The notes: generated by a model not told the origin, from the letters alone. Numbered from the stretch's first letter, positions 21,555-35,284 are shown. The stretch: DNA of 64,000 bases from Diadophis punctatus similis (GCA_023053685.1 JALIGW010000005.1:49014742-49078741), one strand, 5' to 3'. Made by a program: numbers and translations.

Positions 21555-24500
21555 CCATGGCTTTTTGAGGAAATTAGCTGTTGTCCTGAATCAGCATCTA
21601 TGGGTTTCCCTTTGAGTAGATCTTCTCCTGCTTTGCCAGAGGTAACATTAATTCCATTTAAAGGCTCTGAGACATTATCAAGGTCTTGTCTTTGATCTGT
21701 TTCGATCTGGATTAAAGGCACTTCCCTGAGGCAAGAAGAAGAGCTCATGTGTTTTATAGGAAACAATCCAGGGAATGAGGCCTGCTGCTCTTTCTCATCT
21801 AAATATCTTCTGTCTCCAAGTGGTTTAGAGTTGTTTTGCATCCCTGATGGGATATGGCTGCTTTCTGTGACATGATCTTTCTTTGTGGAATCTTGGGGGA
21901 CGGCAATTAAAGTTTTCCCACTTTCAACAATATTTGCAGCGAGTCTGTGTGCATATTGCTGAACATGTGGTGGATGCTGTTCAGGCTGTGCAACCTCCCC
22001 GCTATCTAGAATTATTTTGTTCTTGCACATCAGAGCTTTAATGGAATTTGCCCAGGTCTCGTGAATGAGCATGTCAGTTACCTGATCAGTCCTACATCTT
22101 TGGTACAGGTAAGAATCTGATTTACAGAGTCCTGAAGAAGACGCTGTGTTGACTGGATAGACGTTTAAAGAATCCCGGTAGCCACTACGAGAAACGCCAT
22201 CTAATGACTTTGCCTTAATGGGCATATTTACTGTTAGCCTAGATGTTGAGGATCTGTTGTCAGGGACTGAAGATTGTCTGAAACAAAAAGATGATCGTTG
22301 AAAGGGAAGTAATAAGCTGCTGCTCCATTCCTTTGCATTCTTAGCAGAATATACTTTTTCTTTATGTTCTTTTTCAATTTCCCTTAACATGTACCTATAA
22401 AACTCTTCAGTTATGCTTTCGGTGCTTGACTGTTTGGATGGGCAACTTGGCTTTACATTGAGGTGGCCATTCTTTTTGGTGACTTGTTGCAGTGCAGATG
22501 TTATAATATTATTGGCATTTTTCCCAGCATAGTAGTCAAGTAATAAGTCAAACTCTCGGCCTTCAGTTTCCATCTGGTTGACCATAAACCTTGAAAACTC
22601 ATCGGTAATGCTTTCACAACTAGACTGCTTGGAGACCGAACTAGTCCTGCTTATTGGCTGTCCTAAAGTGTTTATGAGAGCCAAAGTATTTACAGACCCT
22701 TTAGAATCCAAGTCCTCCTCTGGAATGCTTTCACAGCTGGATGCACTGACTCTATTCCATCGGTCACAATGGAGCCTATTTTGAGGATGGCTTGGATTCT
22801 GCCATACATTATCAGCCACAGAAAACTCAGCTAAATTCATAATTTTAGCAGCTGCTTCATTTGCAAAGTTATTGCTCAAATCGAGGGTGTCATCAAGGTT
22901 AACTGAGTCATCCACTACCCTATTCATAAGCCATTCTTTTAATTCAGGATGTTCATCAGTTTTTCTTTTGATCTCACTGAGTCTAGGTGGCCGATGTTTT
23001 CTCACAGTTGATCCGCTGGTTTGGGTTTCCTTTTTCCTTTTCATAGGTCGACATGGCAGAGCCTGGGGCATCAAATAATCACTTCCTCTTTGCCATGCAC
23101 AGAACCAAGGCTGCTTGCCATTTGAATTATCAAGGCAAATGGCAGCAATTTCTGTTGCCATGGAAACCACTGTTTCTGCCAATTCTTCTGCAAAATCTGT
23201 TATGCAGTATTTATCTGCTGGATGCATCAAATACACCAGAGGTCGGGTAGGCAGAATACCTTGATTACCCAAGAGAGGCACACTAAGCTGCCTTTCATTG
23301 TACCACGCAGCATCACATGTGGGCTCTTCATGATTTTCTGTTATTATGGAGACACTGGAAGTTAGAAATTCTTGAAGGCCATGTATCCCTTCACTGCCTA
23401 ATGTCTGGTTTTCTCTGCCACTAAATGGAGAGAGTTCTGCCTTCATGTGATTGCTATTCGGATTTATGGGCCTGCAGCATTCTTTTGTAATTCTTTTCAA
23501 ATACCTTTTCTTGGAAGATGTTTTTCTGGAGGGTGAACTCTGAGCATTGACTGTAGAGAGAGATTCCAAGGCATTTGGCACAATTTCCTCTTTGATATTG
23601 TTCACCAAATTTGTCATTAATAGACCATCCTTGTCATGGAAATTACTGATGAGCTTATTATTGTAGCAGCTTGAGGACTGATGCAATACATCATTTTTTG
23701 CCACTTTTGGTTGGCAGTCCATTACCTGTTTGCTAAACTTACCTGGAATGAAAGTGTTTGAGCATTCATTAAGCTGTGTAATGTCATTCATTTTCTTGCA
23801 AGTGAAGTAAAATACATTAAATAGAAGCTGATTTGCAGTTGCAGTAAAAAGATCTTGTGTGCTTTCTAAACATGCATCTGTGTTCTTTTCTGAGCATTGT
23901 TTCTTTCTAACTTCCTCCACAGAATGCCTGAGAATAATATTGGACAAATTCTGAGCGAGTTCATCAACAATGACTTCATCCAAGAGGGCGGTAGAGGGCT
24001 TTGTTGCAGCCTGAACTATTTTTCCATTTACAGACTCCATAAATTCTCCCATAGTTTTGTATGCATGAGGTCTAGTTAATACTAGAGATGCCTCTTTGAA
24101 CAAGACTTGTGCAATGCTATTGTTCAGATTCTCCATAGTGCTTCCAGTGGCTATGCTACAATGGAGTGTAACAGCTGCTGATGTCTCAGCTGCAGATAAG
24201 AGTCCACTTGAAGTTACAGGATACCTATCTTTTTTTTCAACAAGTCCATGAACAGCAACTACATTTGCCATCTGAGCCATGTCTGAAAGGTCAGGTAGAA
24301 ATGAGTAACTCACAGAGTTACAATTACTGTTGGTAATTCGGGACGTTTTTTCCTCCACTTCACGATTACCCACAGTCATTGCAGAGCTTGGGGATTCGTG
24401 TTCTCTGAGCATTTTTGCAGCATGTGGACTTGAAATGGTACCAATGACAGTAGCTGCATAAGCCAAAGCTACCTCCAAAGGACTCTGAGTACTTTTACTA

Positions 24501-25275
24501 GGACTATTGTCTTGGTAAAAATCTGCACCAGAAGAACGTTCAACTTCAGACCAAGGATGTAAGCTTGGAAAGTTAGACCCGGGCCACTCAGACTTATCAG
24601 AACCATCTGGACTCTGAACAATAACGATTTTTGGAAGTGCATTCCATGACCGACAAGCCATTTCATTCTGTGTTGCACATGCTGTTGAAGTTAAGGGGTT
24701 GCTGACAGAGATGCCGAGAGCAGTTTCTTTGGTAAAAGTTGGTTGAGACAATCGAATGAATGCATCTTGCAGGACAGACTCTGCCAAATTTGTAGCAAAC
24801 TGACCTGTAGGAGCCTGATCATTTTGAATGAGAGGATGAGGTGTTCCTTCAACTCTACAGTTTAATGTGTCCAAATGACTTTTTTGTTCTGCAGCTAGAT
24901 CATCCAATAAAATCACATCCTCCTTAGTTGTTATGGTCAAACATACATTTTCTGATTTGTTGTTATCAGTTTTGCAAAAGTCCTTCTGATCATCAGTGCT
25001 GGAGAGTGGCCTACATTTCTCAGTTGTATTATACTTTCCAACTTTCCGATGAAGCTGCTTAGTGGCTTCATCTACAGTTTCTAAAACATTGTCTTCAGTT
25101 TCACTATTATATTCTTCTTCAGATGACTCTGAAGATCTAGTAGAAGCCGTGCTATCATGGCTAATGCAGCTACCTTTCAGGAAAAAGGGCACTTGGGCCT
25201 TTTTGCAATGCAAGTCTTCACAATCTCCTTCTCTGTACTTTTTGAATTCAGCTGCAAGATGCAGATTTTCCTCAC
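21555..25275 (-). CDS. SPHKAP: SPHKAP large central exon
   Basis: SPHKAP (SKIP) is a cytoplasmic scaffold that anchors protein kinase A, with preference for type I regulatory subunits, and binds sphingosine kinase 1. This 3,721-nt exon (acceptor TTTTCCAG, donor CATGG/gtaagt) holds 1,239 full codons, most of the protein. Conserved blocks are KYATNLAES-like QFATNLAESVLQDAFIRLSQ, EVALAYAATVIGTISSPHA, the amphipathic helix DFAEELAETVVSMATEIAAI (about 23145-23205) and RKHRPPRLSEIKRKTDEHPE. A repeated SKQSS(C/T)ESIT(D/E)EF motif follows (about 22545-22640 and 22366-22440), the first copy running into FMVNQMETEGREFDLLLDYY. The published RI-anchoring helices of the human protein correspond, as I recall, to the DFAEELA and FMVNQM regions. 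The N-terminal third is acidic and Ser-rich. The frame is intact with no stop or shift, so the gene looks functional. Confidence 0.97.
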
Positions 25276-26012
25276 CTGGAAAAGAAAAACAATACATTAA
25301 CCTGCAAAAGCAGTCAGATTAGTGGCATTTCCAAGTCTGATGAAAAGGAGAGAAAAGCATGCTGTAGAATGATCAAATATCTCTCTCATGGATGATATTT
25401 AATGACCTGGAGGTTATTAAAAATCTCCTTCCATGTTACGTAAAAATAAACCAGCAGTCAGGCAACATGCTCAGACTAGCAGTTAATAGATAGCGGTGAA
25501 GACCATCTGTAGATATTCAGATACCATGACATGTCCATACCTATGAAAGTTCAGATTTGCTCTCCGAAGCAAAAGTTAGACTTTAAAAAAGCAGGATAGA
25601 AAGAGTATTGACACTTTTGAACTTTGGTATTAGAGAAGATTCTTGAGATGGATAGTCAAGGAAACAGAGAAATGAATCATAGAACAAATCAATCCAGAAT
25701 TCTCACTCAAGGCATAAATTACCAGATTCAAATTATCATACCCTGGGCATTTATGTGAAGACTCTAATTTTGTCTCTCTTTACTTTAATTTTGAGAAAGG
25801 TGATAGCAAGAAGAGAGTGATCAGGAACAAGGAGGACACTCAAATACAGCATTCATAGCCGCACTATTGAAGGGTCTAAAAGAGTAGGAGGGATAGATAA
25901 TCCTGAAGAAGGTCTATGCTAAAAATGGATATCAGCTTGATTGCACATTCAATCATCTGCTCCTAAATAACAGAGATTGTTATGAATCAGCACTCAGACC
26001 TCCAGATTTTAC
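25276..26012. other. SPHKAP intron (737 bp), nothing recognised
   Basis: Bounded by donor CAGG/gtaaaa on the right and acceptor TTTTCCAG on the left (minus-strand reading). No repeat recognised. Confidence 0.6.
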
Positions 26013-26262
26013 CCTGTTTATATTCATCATCCTCATCTTCAAAGTGTTCTGATGCTGTGAGAAAATCTTCTTCTATTGAAGATACCGAGCAGTTGGTATC
26101 ATCTTCTAGTTTCAAGCTGGTAACCTCTATATGCAGCTGATTTTCCTGCACAAGCTCCAGGCCAATCAGAAACTTGTTTATTTCAAAGATGATGCAGCTT
26201 GTGTTCTTCCTTCGGTTTCCTCTTGCACACTGAAGAAGACATACATCTGAAAGCCAAGGACA
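26013..26262 (-). CDS. SPHKAP: SPHKAP exon (250 nt)
   Basis: The acceptor CCCCTAG is followed by codons CPWLSDVCLLQCARGNRR. The exon continues with CIIFEINKFLIGLELVQE and SSIEEDFLTASEHFEDEDDE, and ends YKQ plus one base before gtaaaa. The CARGNR, IIFEINKFLIGLELVQE and IEEDFLTASEH blocks are near-identical to mammalian SPHKAP. Phase joins the large exon (g/gt gives G). Confidence 0.96.
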
Positions 26263-27669
26263 CTAGGGGAGGGAGGAGGAAACAACACACAGAGATTATG
26301 CACAGAGATTATGCAAATATGAAATAAAAATAAGGAATATTTTATTCATTCTTTCCACATTCCCAAGGTATTTCTTGGGTAAAAATATCACATTCATAAA
26401 ATTTATAAGATGATGTATATTCTGCTTGAAGAGCTATAATCCTAAACTCAGAAGTATGCTCCACTGAACGTATGCATCATATAAATAGCCAGTATGTTCA
26501 GGTTATATATGCTTGCATGACTTTGTTAAACTTAATGTCAGATTCTGTTCTTTACTATACTCTCAGATTCATTTTCTGTTTCAAGGTCAAAAGATATTGT
26601 GTAATTTGAAAGAGGATAGCTCAAATACATCTGCCCAAAATAGGAGCCTGATTCTAAGTATAATTAGCCCTGATACAATCCCAGAATAATAACAGAGCCA
26701 TTTAGTTCTCATCCAATTAAATCTCTCTTTTTTGATAGTACATACATGGATGCCAATGGATGAGTGCCTGTAATTATAAATATTCTGAAAATGCCTACTG
26801 TAGATTAGTTTGAACACTTAAAGAAATGCAAACAGTGCATGGTCTGGAAACATTAACAACATGGCTACAAATTGGCTATTTTCTGTAGGTGAGTGGTGGT
26901 ACCTGATATTTGTCCTTATAGTTATAATTAGGTTGAATCTAATGCTTTATTTCATGAAAAGAAACTTGCACTCACATTGGAATCTCTTCTGGTCATGAAA
27001 ATATCTTTTATATGAGAACAAATCTCATTCCATTAATGTACGCTCCTTCCATTCATAAAATTAAAAAATGTAATATGATCAAAAATCTGTTTTATTAAAA
27101 AATGCCTAGATAAAAATTCTTGAAATACTGTATACAGATTCATATATATACTGTCTTCTGCTTCAGCAGCAATCAGGTTTATAGTAATGTTCATTTAGGA
27201 CAAATCCCATTGTGTTTAACTATAATTTAAAAATATGCATAGTGGCTTCATGTAATCCAGTGTCTCCAGATGTATTTTTAAATATTAGGATCACAATATT
27301 GTAGTGCAGGCATACTGTATACAAGTTGATTTTATGTGTTCCATTCAAGGGAATTACATGTAATTTAAATCCCAAGGCAGTGGTTTGATTAAACTGATCA
27401 GCTATTGATCATCCATATATACTAACTTCCCACCCTACACATTTGGTACCATGTGTGTATATACTCCCTCTCCCTCCCTCCCTCCCTCTCCCCCCTCCCG
27501 TGTATCTATATCTATATAGAGAGCTAGAGCTAGAGCTAGAGCTAGATATAGATCGATCTAGATCTAGATCTATTTCTATATGCTACCTCAGTAAGTTTCT
27601 GCAATTATTTCTGAAATATTGATCAGGGCATGAATGCATTTCTAAAGGTTAATTCATAAAAGTTCATAC
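26263..27669. other. SPHKAP intron with (TCCC)n and (TAGAGC)n simple repeats
   Basis: Mostly AT-rich. At about 27464-27580 there is a run of ccctccctccct followed by gctagagctagagc and gatctagatctagatc palindromic repeats. No transposon was recognised. Confidence 0.6.
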
Positions 27670-27804
27670 CTGGGGCACTTCAAAATCAGCCTGAAGATTT
27701 TGTGAAGTTAATCCACTCAGGAAAATAATTTCATTGTCGTTTGGTGGCTGTACATTCATTGAGGCAATAAACTTTGGAAGATTTGGGGAGATATTGACCA
27801 ATCT
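27670..27804 (-). CDS. SPHKAP: SPHKAP exon (135 nt)
   Basis: Acceptor TATTTCAG and donor CCCCAG/gtatga bound 45 in-phase codons: RLVNISPNLPKFIASMNVQP, then PNDNEIIFLSGLTSQNLQAD and FEVPQ. It aligns throughout with the LVNVSPDLPKLISSMNVQ segment of the mammalian protein. Confidence 0.96.
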
Positions 27805-28279
27805 CTGAAATACAAGAATCATGACCTTGAGGCAGACTGCATCGTATTTGTTAAGATAGACTTGCTATCAAATATAAAATAAGTGTGATTGCTGGCATCC
27901 TCAAAAATGATCTGAGAATGAATTTCTCATTGATAGTAAATGGAGGTGAATTTTAAAATGGTGATGTTATACGATCACACACTTTCATCCATCCAGAAAT
28001 TTCTACAATCCAGATGTGAGAAGCAAGTAGTCATAGTGTTTGAGCATTGAATTTCACAATTAATTGGATTCATGTTCAATTTTTCATCTAAGAAGCTCGA
28101 AGCAACATATCTAAGGAGGTTTCTTAACTCTTCTCTCCACTACAAACATCCTGTGAGATAAGTTGCGTGCAGAAGAGTTATTGACTGAACTCACACCATG
28201 AGCTGCAAGGCTGCATGGGGATACTGTTGGATCTATTCCTACATGAATCCTACTGCATGTGTACTAGAAGAACACTTGC
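27805..28279. other. SPHKAP intron with GC donor
   Basis: On the minus strand this 475-bp intron begins gcaagt and ends ttcag. See the finding on the GC-AG splice site. No repeats recognised. Confidence 0.7.
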
Positions 28280-28339
28280 CTGTTTCATGAATTCACTGTT
28301 GTAATCAGCTTTGCCTGCATCCAGATTCACAAAGCATAC
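28280..28339 (-). CDS. SPHKAP: SPHKAP exon (60 nt)
   Basis: The acceptor TTATTACAG is followed by 20 codons reading VCFVNLDAGKADYNSEFMKQ. The exon then meets GCAAGT instead of GTAAGT. The VCFVNLD motif is identical to that of mammals. Phase 0 at both ends joins the neighbours. Confidence 0.94.
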
Positions 28340-28940
28340 CTGTAATAAGAGCATGAAAGACAAATGAAAAAAAAGAAAAAAAGGAGGGGGGAATAGATTC
28401 TAACAGATCCGGGGGGGGGGAATCTATAAACCTATTTGGAGACAAAAAATTAACTCATTTGTCCAAAGTCCTTTTGCAGAATGACAACTTCTACCACAAA
28501 AAAGAAGAAGGACTTTATTAAATTAATCTGGAATATAAGAAATTGATTTATTTTTTGTCCTTCCTAATCTGAGTAGCTGGAATTCTCCAATGACCCAGGG
28601 TGAATTTTTTATACTATACACAGTACTATTCAATGTTCCTATAGAGGTGCATATGGGTGTGTATTACAAGTTCCTCTTTGGAGCACACATTTGATGACAT
28701 CCACCATTCCTCTTTACTATTGGTAAATTCATCTTTGTAAAACTGTAACTGACAGTGAACAAATCAATTGAAATTTTCCACTACTCTCAGACCATTATCA
28801 TAAATATCTTTCAAGTAAAAATTATATACTTTATAAAAAGCATTAATAATGAGACTGGTTTAGGAAGAAAGCAGACATGAGATTAGAGAATGATGATTTG
28901 GTAAAAATAGAGTGGAGTGGAGAGTGGAGTGGAATGGAAA

Positions 28941-29230
28941 GAATAGAATAGAATAGAATAGAATAGAATAGAATAGAATAGAATAGAATAGAATAGAACA
29001 GCACTGTAGAATAGAATTCTTTATTGGCCAAGTGTGATTAGACACACAAGGAATTTGTCTCTGGTGCATAAGCTCTCAGTGTACATACAACAATAGTGAT
29101 AGATCTTTATCATAGTCATTGTAAAAATACATTCATCATAAAACATTAGATACAAAACTTAGTGATAGTCATGGATACTATGAGTTTATTATAGTTTAAT
29201 GGTGATATTTCCAATATCATATCATTTGTA
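28941..29230 (-). mobile_element. LINE 3' end with seeded (GAATA)n microsatellite
   Basis: The (GAATA)n array at 28941-28997 is followed by gaattctttattggccaagt and acacaaggaatttgtct, the 3' end of a squamate LINE in minus orientation. The same sequence with the same pentamer lies at 60699. The element fades out near 29230. Confidence 0.75.
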
Positions 29231-30892
29231 TGTCAGTCTCCTAGTCTGATGGATACTCAGATTTTTTCACACATTAATAATTTTTCTTTCATAATTGTAA
29301 TGGTAACTGTCTGCTCTCGGTGCCAAGATCAGTATAAAGCATTAGACTCATATATTAGGCTAGGTTATACAGAGGTAGCCCTGTAAATTACTTGTCCTGT
29401 TCATATGGATTTTTTTCACCTTGTGTTTTGGAGGATATATAAAGAATATATTTTGTTCAACTGTCTAGAACAGACTGGTTCTATGGTTACAGTAGGTGAA
29501 GAATGCCACTTTGAATGAAGGGTGTATTCATAAAAGACATTGGTCTACCTTTTTCTGTATTTCACTATCAATCCTGTAATTTTTTTCTCATAGTGTTTTT
29601 CCCACTACAAACATGTTTCTTCTAGATAATCATTTTTGACTGAAGAACAGTGAGTTTTTGGATGGGGTGGGACACATAATAGAAAATCAGGAGGATTTTG
29701 TTCCAACCATAACTTTTCTACTCAACTGGCATAATCTGAATCTAACACACTAATCTACTACTACCTCTTCTTAGTAGTCAATCTATTTGCTAGTTAGGTA
29801 TACCCGTATTGGTATATGCCACATTGCTTTCCACTGCACCAGCCCAGTTCACATGCCCTATTTATCAAATCATATTCACATTTCAGTTTTGTTGGTCAGA
29901 TTGGAAATAAATTAAAAATGCATTATGGAAGGGATTGCTATGCTTTCATGAGGAATGATTTCAAATAAATTTTCCCCACAGTATTATAATGGGTCATGAG
30001 GAGCTCAAAATCTTGGCTCCCTTGAGTGCTTTTAGCATTTGGATGAACATCTTTTGCAAATACTGGAGTCAGCTAAAGGCTGGGAATGAAAATATTGTTC
30101 TATATTATATTTCTTTGGAGAGAAGCAAAATAGAGCTCCAGAATTCATAAAGGTAAGGGCAAAAGGCCAACTTTTCTCAAATTTAGCTTCAGCTTTTCAT
30201 TTCTGAAATGAAACTCTATGCCTTGTTTTTAATATTGTAAGAGGCATCCTAATGCAAAAAAAAAATTGATATCTTCAGCAAAGTAGTTATCTGCTCTCCC
30301 TGTCTATTGACCAGCTCCAATTCTTCTGAGGGGCATCAAAATGCTGAGCAGACACCTTTCATATAAAATAAATTGCATGTATGTTTAGTTGAAATTACTG
30401 GGGAAAGCAAAAGCACCGGTCTGCTGCCTTACCGCCCTTTGACAGAACTTGGCTATGTCAGTCACTGATGATTGATACCAAACTTCTGTTTGTCAGATTG
30501 CCCTCTGCTCTGACAAACAATTTTCTGGCAGATTTCCAGCCGAACTTTTAAAACTCTCCTCTCCGCTTCTCAATAAATTCAGAAAAAAGCCTTTTTATGT
30601 TACACTGGAGATGAACTCAAGACTCCATTCCACCTCCTAAGGATGATGACCCTCCAGTCTAGTTTAATAAAGAACACATCATTTGGTTGTTTTCTGGTAG
30701 ATATTTTCAATACCAGGCTAGATACCGTAATAACATCAGGGCCCATGACAGTGCATTTTGACATCACAAAGGGAACAACCAAGCTCTGGAAACAGCAGAA
30801 CCTAACAATTCAATCTTGTTGATATATATTCCCTACTATTGGAAAGAGCATTCAATGAGGAATTGCAGTGGTACAGTGTGTGTTTGTGTGCG

Positions 30893-31330
30893 TGGGGGGG
30901 GATGCCTCAGGATTCTACTTTTTCTCCATTCCTTTTCAACATCTACTGAATCTGCTGGCTGAGGTCATCTACTAGTTTGGGGTTTGGTATCATCAAGACG
31001 CTGATGATAATAATTATATCTTCCAACTACAGACCATCCAAGTGAAACTGTCATGGTTCTGTCATAGTACCCGTCCTGTTTGGATGGGGAGGAACTGTCT
31101 CTAACTCAATCCTAGCAAGGCTGAGTAGCTGTGTGTGTTTGGCCAACCAGATCTGGGAACACTGCATCTTTGAGCTTGGATGCATAGCACTTCTCCTTTC
31201 AAGACTGGTATGCAATCTGGGGGTCTTCACGGATTGAAACTCCTGCTTGAAGACCAGATATCAGATGTGGCCAGAAAGGTCCTTTATCCTTCTTGTCAAC
31301 TACCCAGAATCACTTTTTGTGAGATGGACA
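30893..31330 (+). mobile_element. Degenerate LINE reverse transcriptase fragment
   Basis: The sequence ggggatgcctcaggattct, followed by ccttttcaacatctactgaa and ctgaggtcatctactagtttggg, matches codon by codon the GVPQGSILSPFLFNIYMKPL region of a CR1/L2-type reverse transcriptase, and continues toward the region downstream of the YADD box. Frame breaks are numerous, so it is a dead fragment. Confidence 0.6.
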
Positions 31331-32702
31331 GCTATATACATTTGCTAAATACTGTAAATAAGCAAAAAAATACATTTACATGATTACATATAAGGCAGTA
31401 TGTGAAAATGTCATGTCTTCTCAATTAATTATCCATTTTGGAACAATTTTATCAGAATGACCTTTGGGGTTATTTGACCTGTTTGCTATTATGAATTAGA
31501 CTATAGTGAATGTAATAATATGATATAAGAGTCACTATTGAATTGCAGAGCCTTGAAAATCTAAATTATGAAAAATACAAATAAAAATCACAGTATATTA
31601 AACTGTTCATAATATGACCTAACATTTAAAAAAGGACAGTCCCAATAATAATTTCCAAACAGTATGCATATTTCTTATCATAGTATCAGACAGAATTTTA
31701 TTCTATCAGATATTTCACTTGAAATATCAAGTGTCAATATCAATTTAAACAAGTGCTAGAATTATACTTATTGCAAAATCATGTCTTTTTTTAAGAGCAT
31801 TGTTGTAAGTATTTATGTATGACTGTATTGACTGGTTTAACTATTTAAAATTCTAAAGATTTACCTCTTGGATTTCCTGTGACTTAAAACACTATCCTGC
31901 TGTTAACTATGCACAATTTTATGGTACTTGCAGCTGTGACAATTAAATGCTTGAAGTAATGAATCACTGTAACATTGTACAATAAACACATGGCTGCACA
32001 CATAAACCAACCGATATTCATGGAAGGGTGGATGGAAGGGGGGGGGGTTTACTTGGTTATTTGCAACAACAACAAAAAGTGAACATTTCCCCCTCTATGC
32101 AGTGTGTATGTTTGTGTGTGTAGGTATTTAGAGCACCAATTCTAAAGCTTTTCTTTTGTTTCAGCCGCTGACGCAGCGACTATATATCACAAATGGCTAA
32201 ATAAAATTATGGATTTTTTTTACAAGCTTATCTGTATTTAGTTTCATCACTGTTCATTCAATGTTCTTATACTACTCAGCTTAGTATATGTTTCCATACC
32301 CATGCAGGGTTATAGGTGTAAACATATACAGTGTGGTCACTATTTATTTAAAATTCTGAAAAAGCAGTTAACAATCGCTGTCATTGTCTTCGAAACAGGA
32401 TTTTTTTCTTAAAGAGACTCTTAATCCTCATGTAGTGTGTCCTTCGCAGAGTCTATTCTCCATTTTCCTTAACACATAAAAAAATGTAAGAATTTCTGTT
32501 GTTGTTAGCTACCAGATTTTTGATAATAAGCCATCTGAAAATAAAATTTCTTGGTACTAGTGGTATCAAAATGATAGTATGACTGACAAATATACCCACT
32601 AGCAAAAAATACCGAAGAATCCCAGGTTACTTTAATTGGGTAGCAGCTTTCAGACTATATTTTTAAAATTGTCATTTACACCTCATATTTACAGCTCAAG
32701 CC

Positions 32703-32795
32703 AGAGAGCCAATTTGGTTTTGTGGCTAAGATACCAGGCTACATAAAAGGAGCCTGTGAGTTCTTATCCTGCCTTAGGCATGAAAGCTGGTCAGT
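32703..32795 (+). mobile_element. tRNA-derived SINE head
   Basis: gagagccaatttggttttgt, ggctaagataccaggctac and gtgagttcttatcctgcctt resemble the head of a squamate tRNA-type SINE with A and B boxes. Only the 5' part is present. Confidence 0.5.
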
Positions 32796-33865
32796 CAATT
32801 CCTGTCACAACCATGGATCAACATTCAGCTGCTCTGGGAAAAAAGGACCCTGCACTTGCAGGAAAATGCTAGGAAGAAAAAAAAACAGTTTAGTCCACTC
32901 AAACACATAATTAATAAGCTGCCTGCCATACCAAGCAATAGCACTACATTTTCTCAATGCTGGGTGACAGGTATATATTGCATATAAATAATCATCCAAC
33001 TTGAAGCAGTTTCTCACAAGCAGCAACAATAGTGATGCTGATATGGGAACTAGACCCTGCAACAAATCAGGATGTCTTCTTTGCCCACGTTTGCCCCAAC
33101 ATCGTCATCACAGCCCTATAATTTTGTAACAGTAGCACCTTCACATGCTCTTCTTCCAATGTGACAAATGCCATTATTTGCCAGCACTGCTCCTCTGGAT
33201 TCTACATGGAACAAAGAAGCCGGACTTTGTGCAAAAGAATAAATGGACATAATTTTAACATTGAAACTCAAAATAAGGACAAAGTAATAGCAGAGCATTT
33301 AACCTCCTTGGATGCTCTTTGGATCTCACAGTAGCAGAACCAGCTATAGCTCATTTAAATTGTTGAACTTACATCCATCAAAAGGATTCAGCCAAACTCA
33401 GAAGACCTTAATAAACACAATGTTTTTAACACAGTACAATTGCTATTTAGTAAGATATTCAAAATCTGTCTCACATGTAATCTGTATTTACTTAACCCCT
33501 CATTCCCCATTGTCTCTCATCTCATCCCAAATTATACCTTACATCAGTCTAGCTTCTCTATCAATCGGATGAACTGAGCTGCAGCTCCCAAAAGCCTTAT
33601 GCTTTTTAAAAAACAAAGTTGGAAAAAATGCTACCAGGCTTTTGATTTTTGACTATCATAAATCAAAATAATTCTCCTCCAATAATTCATACTAATTTTA
33701 TACAAGCCTTTTTGCACCGAAGTATTGAAGATTAATATACAAAATTTTACTGCTGTCCTTAAGTTCACAAATATATTTACGTACATACATTCCTGAAATA
33801 TTTTCCCCTAAACCACTTGTTCTAGTGTGCCTTTTTTTTGTTCTCCATTTATTTGAGGGTGGGGA

Positions 33866-34058
33866 GGAGGCTGCCTTTGAGTCGGTCTTGAATCCTGATT
33901 GCCTGGACAACTCCTTAGGGTTTTCTTGGCAAGGTTTTTCAGAAGTGGTTTGCCATTGCCTCCTTCCTACCCAGCTAGGTTCACACCTAAGACGAGACTG
34001 GAACTCAGTGTCTCCCAGTTTCTAGGCTGATGCCTTAACCATTACACTAAACTGCCTC
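33866..34058 (-). mobile_element. tRNA-derived SINE, minus strand
   Basis: Read in reverse it begins gaggcagtttagtgtaatgg (A-box region). It continues through a box-B-like segment and ends in the tggcaaaccacttctgaaaa motif of a common squamate SINE. Diverged. Confidence 0.55.
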
Positions 34059-35284
34059 TTTTTTTGTTCTCTATTATACTGACTTTAATTTCAGTGCTTT
34101 GTCAATACAGTGTTTCTTTCAATATTTTAAAATATATTTTGTCTATTTATGTTTGCTCTCCTTTTCTTAGGCAACTAAAATCTGACATTTTTTTAACTTC
34201 TAAATAATGAGGACTGTTCAGGAACAGAAGCCTACAGAATGAAATCAAGTCCATTATGCATGTGATGCATCAGAAAAATATATCTAAAGGATCATACCGC
34301 TTTGGACTCCAATTGGAAGACCAAATGGAAGACCTCCAAATGGAAGACCTTCCATCATATCAAATCAACACAAAACTTTTGTATCTTGTAAACTAGGACA
34401 ATAAATTGAGGGCTGGATGAGAATTGTTCTCTTTGAAGTATTTTCATTTTGAAGGTTGTTGCTATAGTTTTTTTTATTCCTGTCCATGGGAATTTTAAAC
34501 ATTTTATTCTGTTTGCACTCTGAAATCCTATAGTCCCCAATTCTGATACTCTCCCCTGTGCAACAAATATGTATGGATTGTACCATTAAAGAAAAGAAGA
34601 CAAAAAAGTAAAAAAGGAATGAAATACCTATCCTTACAGCATCTGCCTATAGAATTGTTTGCCCTTGTTAGTTAAAGTAGACACTGTTGTGACAATAATT
34701 CTTATTTTGTCACTTCCTGCCTATTTTTAACACATATGATATTAAAAATATGTAAAAATAGCATCATTTTCTTTGAGACTTCTGTGGCCATCTTATGTGA
34801 CTTGTGAATCATCAGCACTTGTCAACTTGTTCACTTGAACTGGAGTCATCGAGTCAATTAATGTGACAACTTAAATATACGCTCTCGAAATCCTAAATGC
34901 CACTGTATAATTCTGGGAAAGAGAGGTTTAGCTGAACATTAATACATACTTTTTATTAGCCTAAGTCTTGACTTTAATGTACATTCAGCACAAATTTGAC
35001 ATTTATTACTATTGTTTATTTATATTAATATCTACTTTGAGGGTTCAGTATATGGATCATAACTCTGTGAAGGAGGGGGTGAGCTGGAATTTTTTTCCTA
35101 GTTAAGAAAAAGTGCCTTTCACAAATATCCCATTAACTCACTAATGTCAGTGCTCCTCTGTGTTTCTTAGGCAGTTTTTTCCCTTCTTACCTGGACATGT
35201 AAGAGACCGAAGAGAAACCTCCCTCATACATCAGCAGATATACAATCAATGAGGAATAATGTTATATCCGCTGGGAATTCTATG

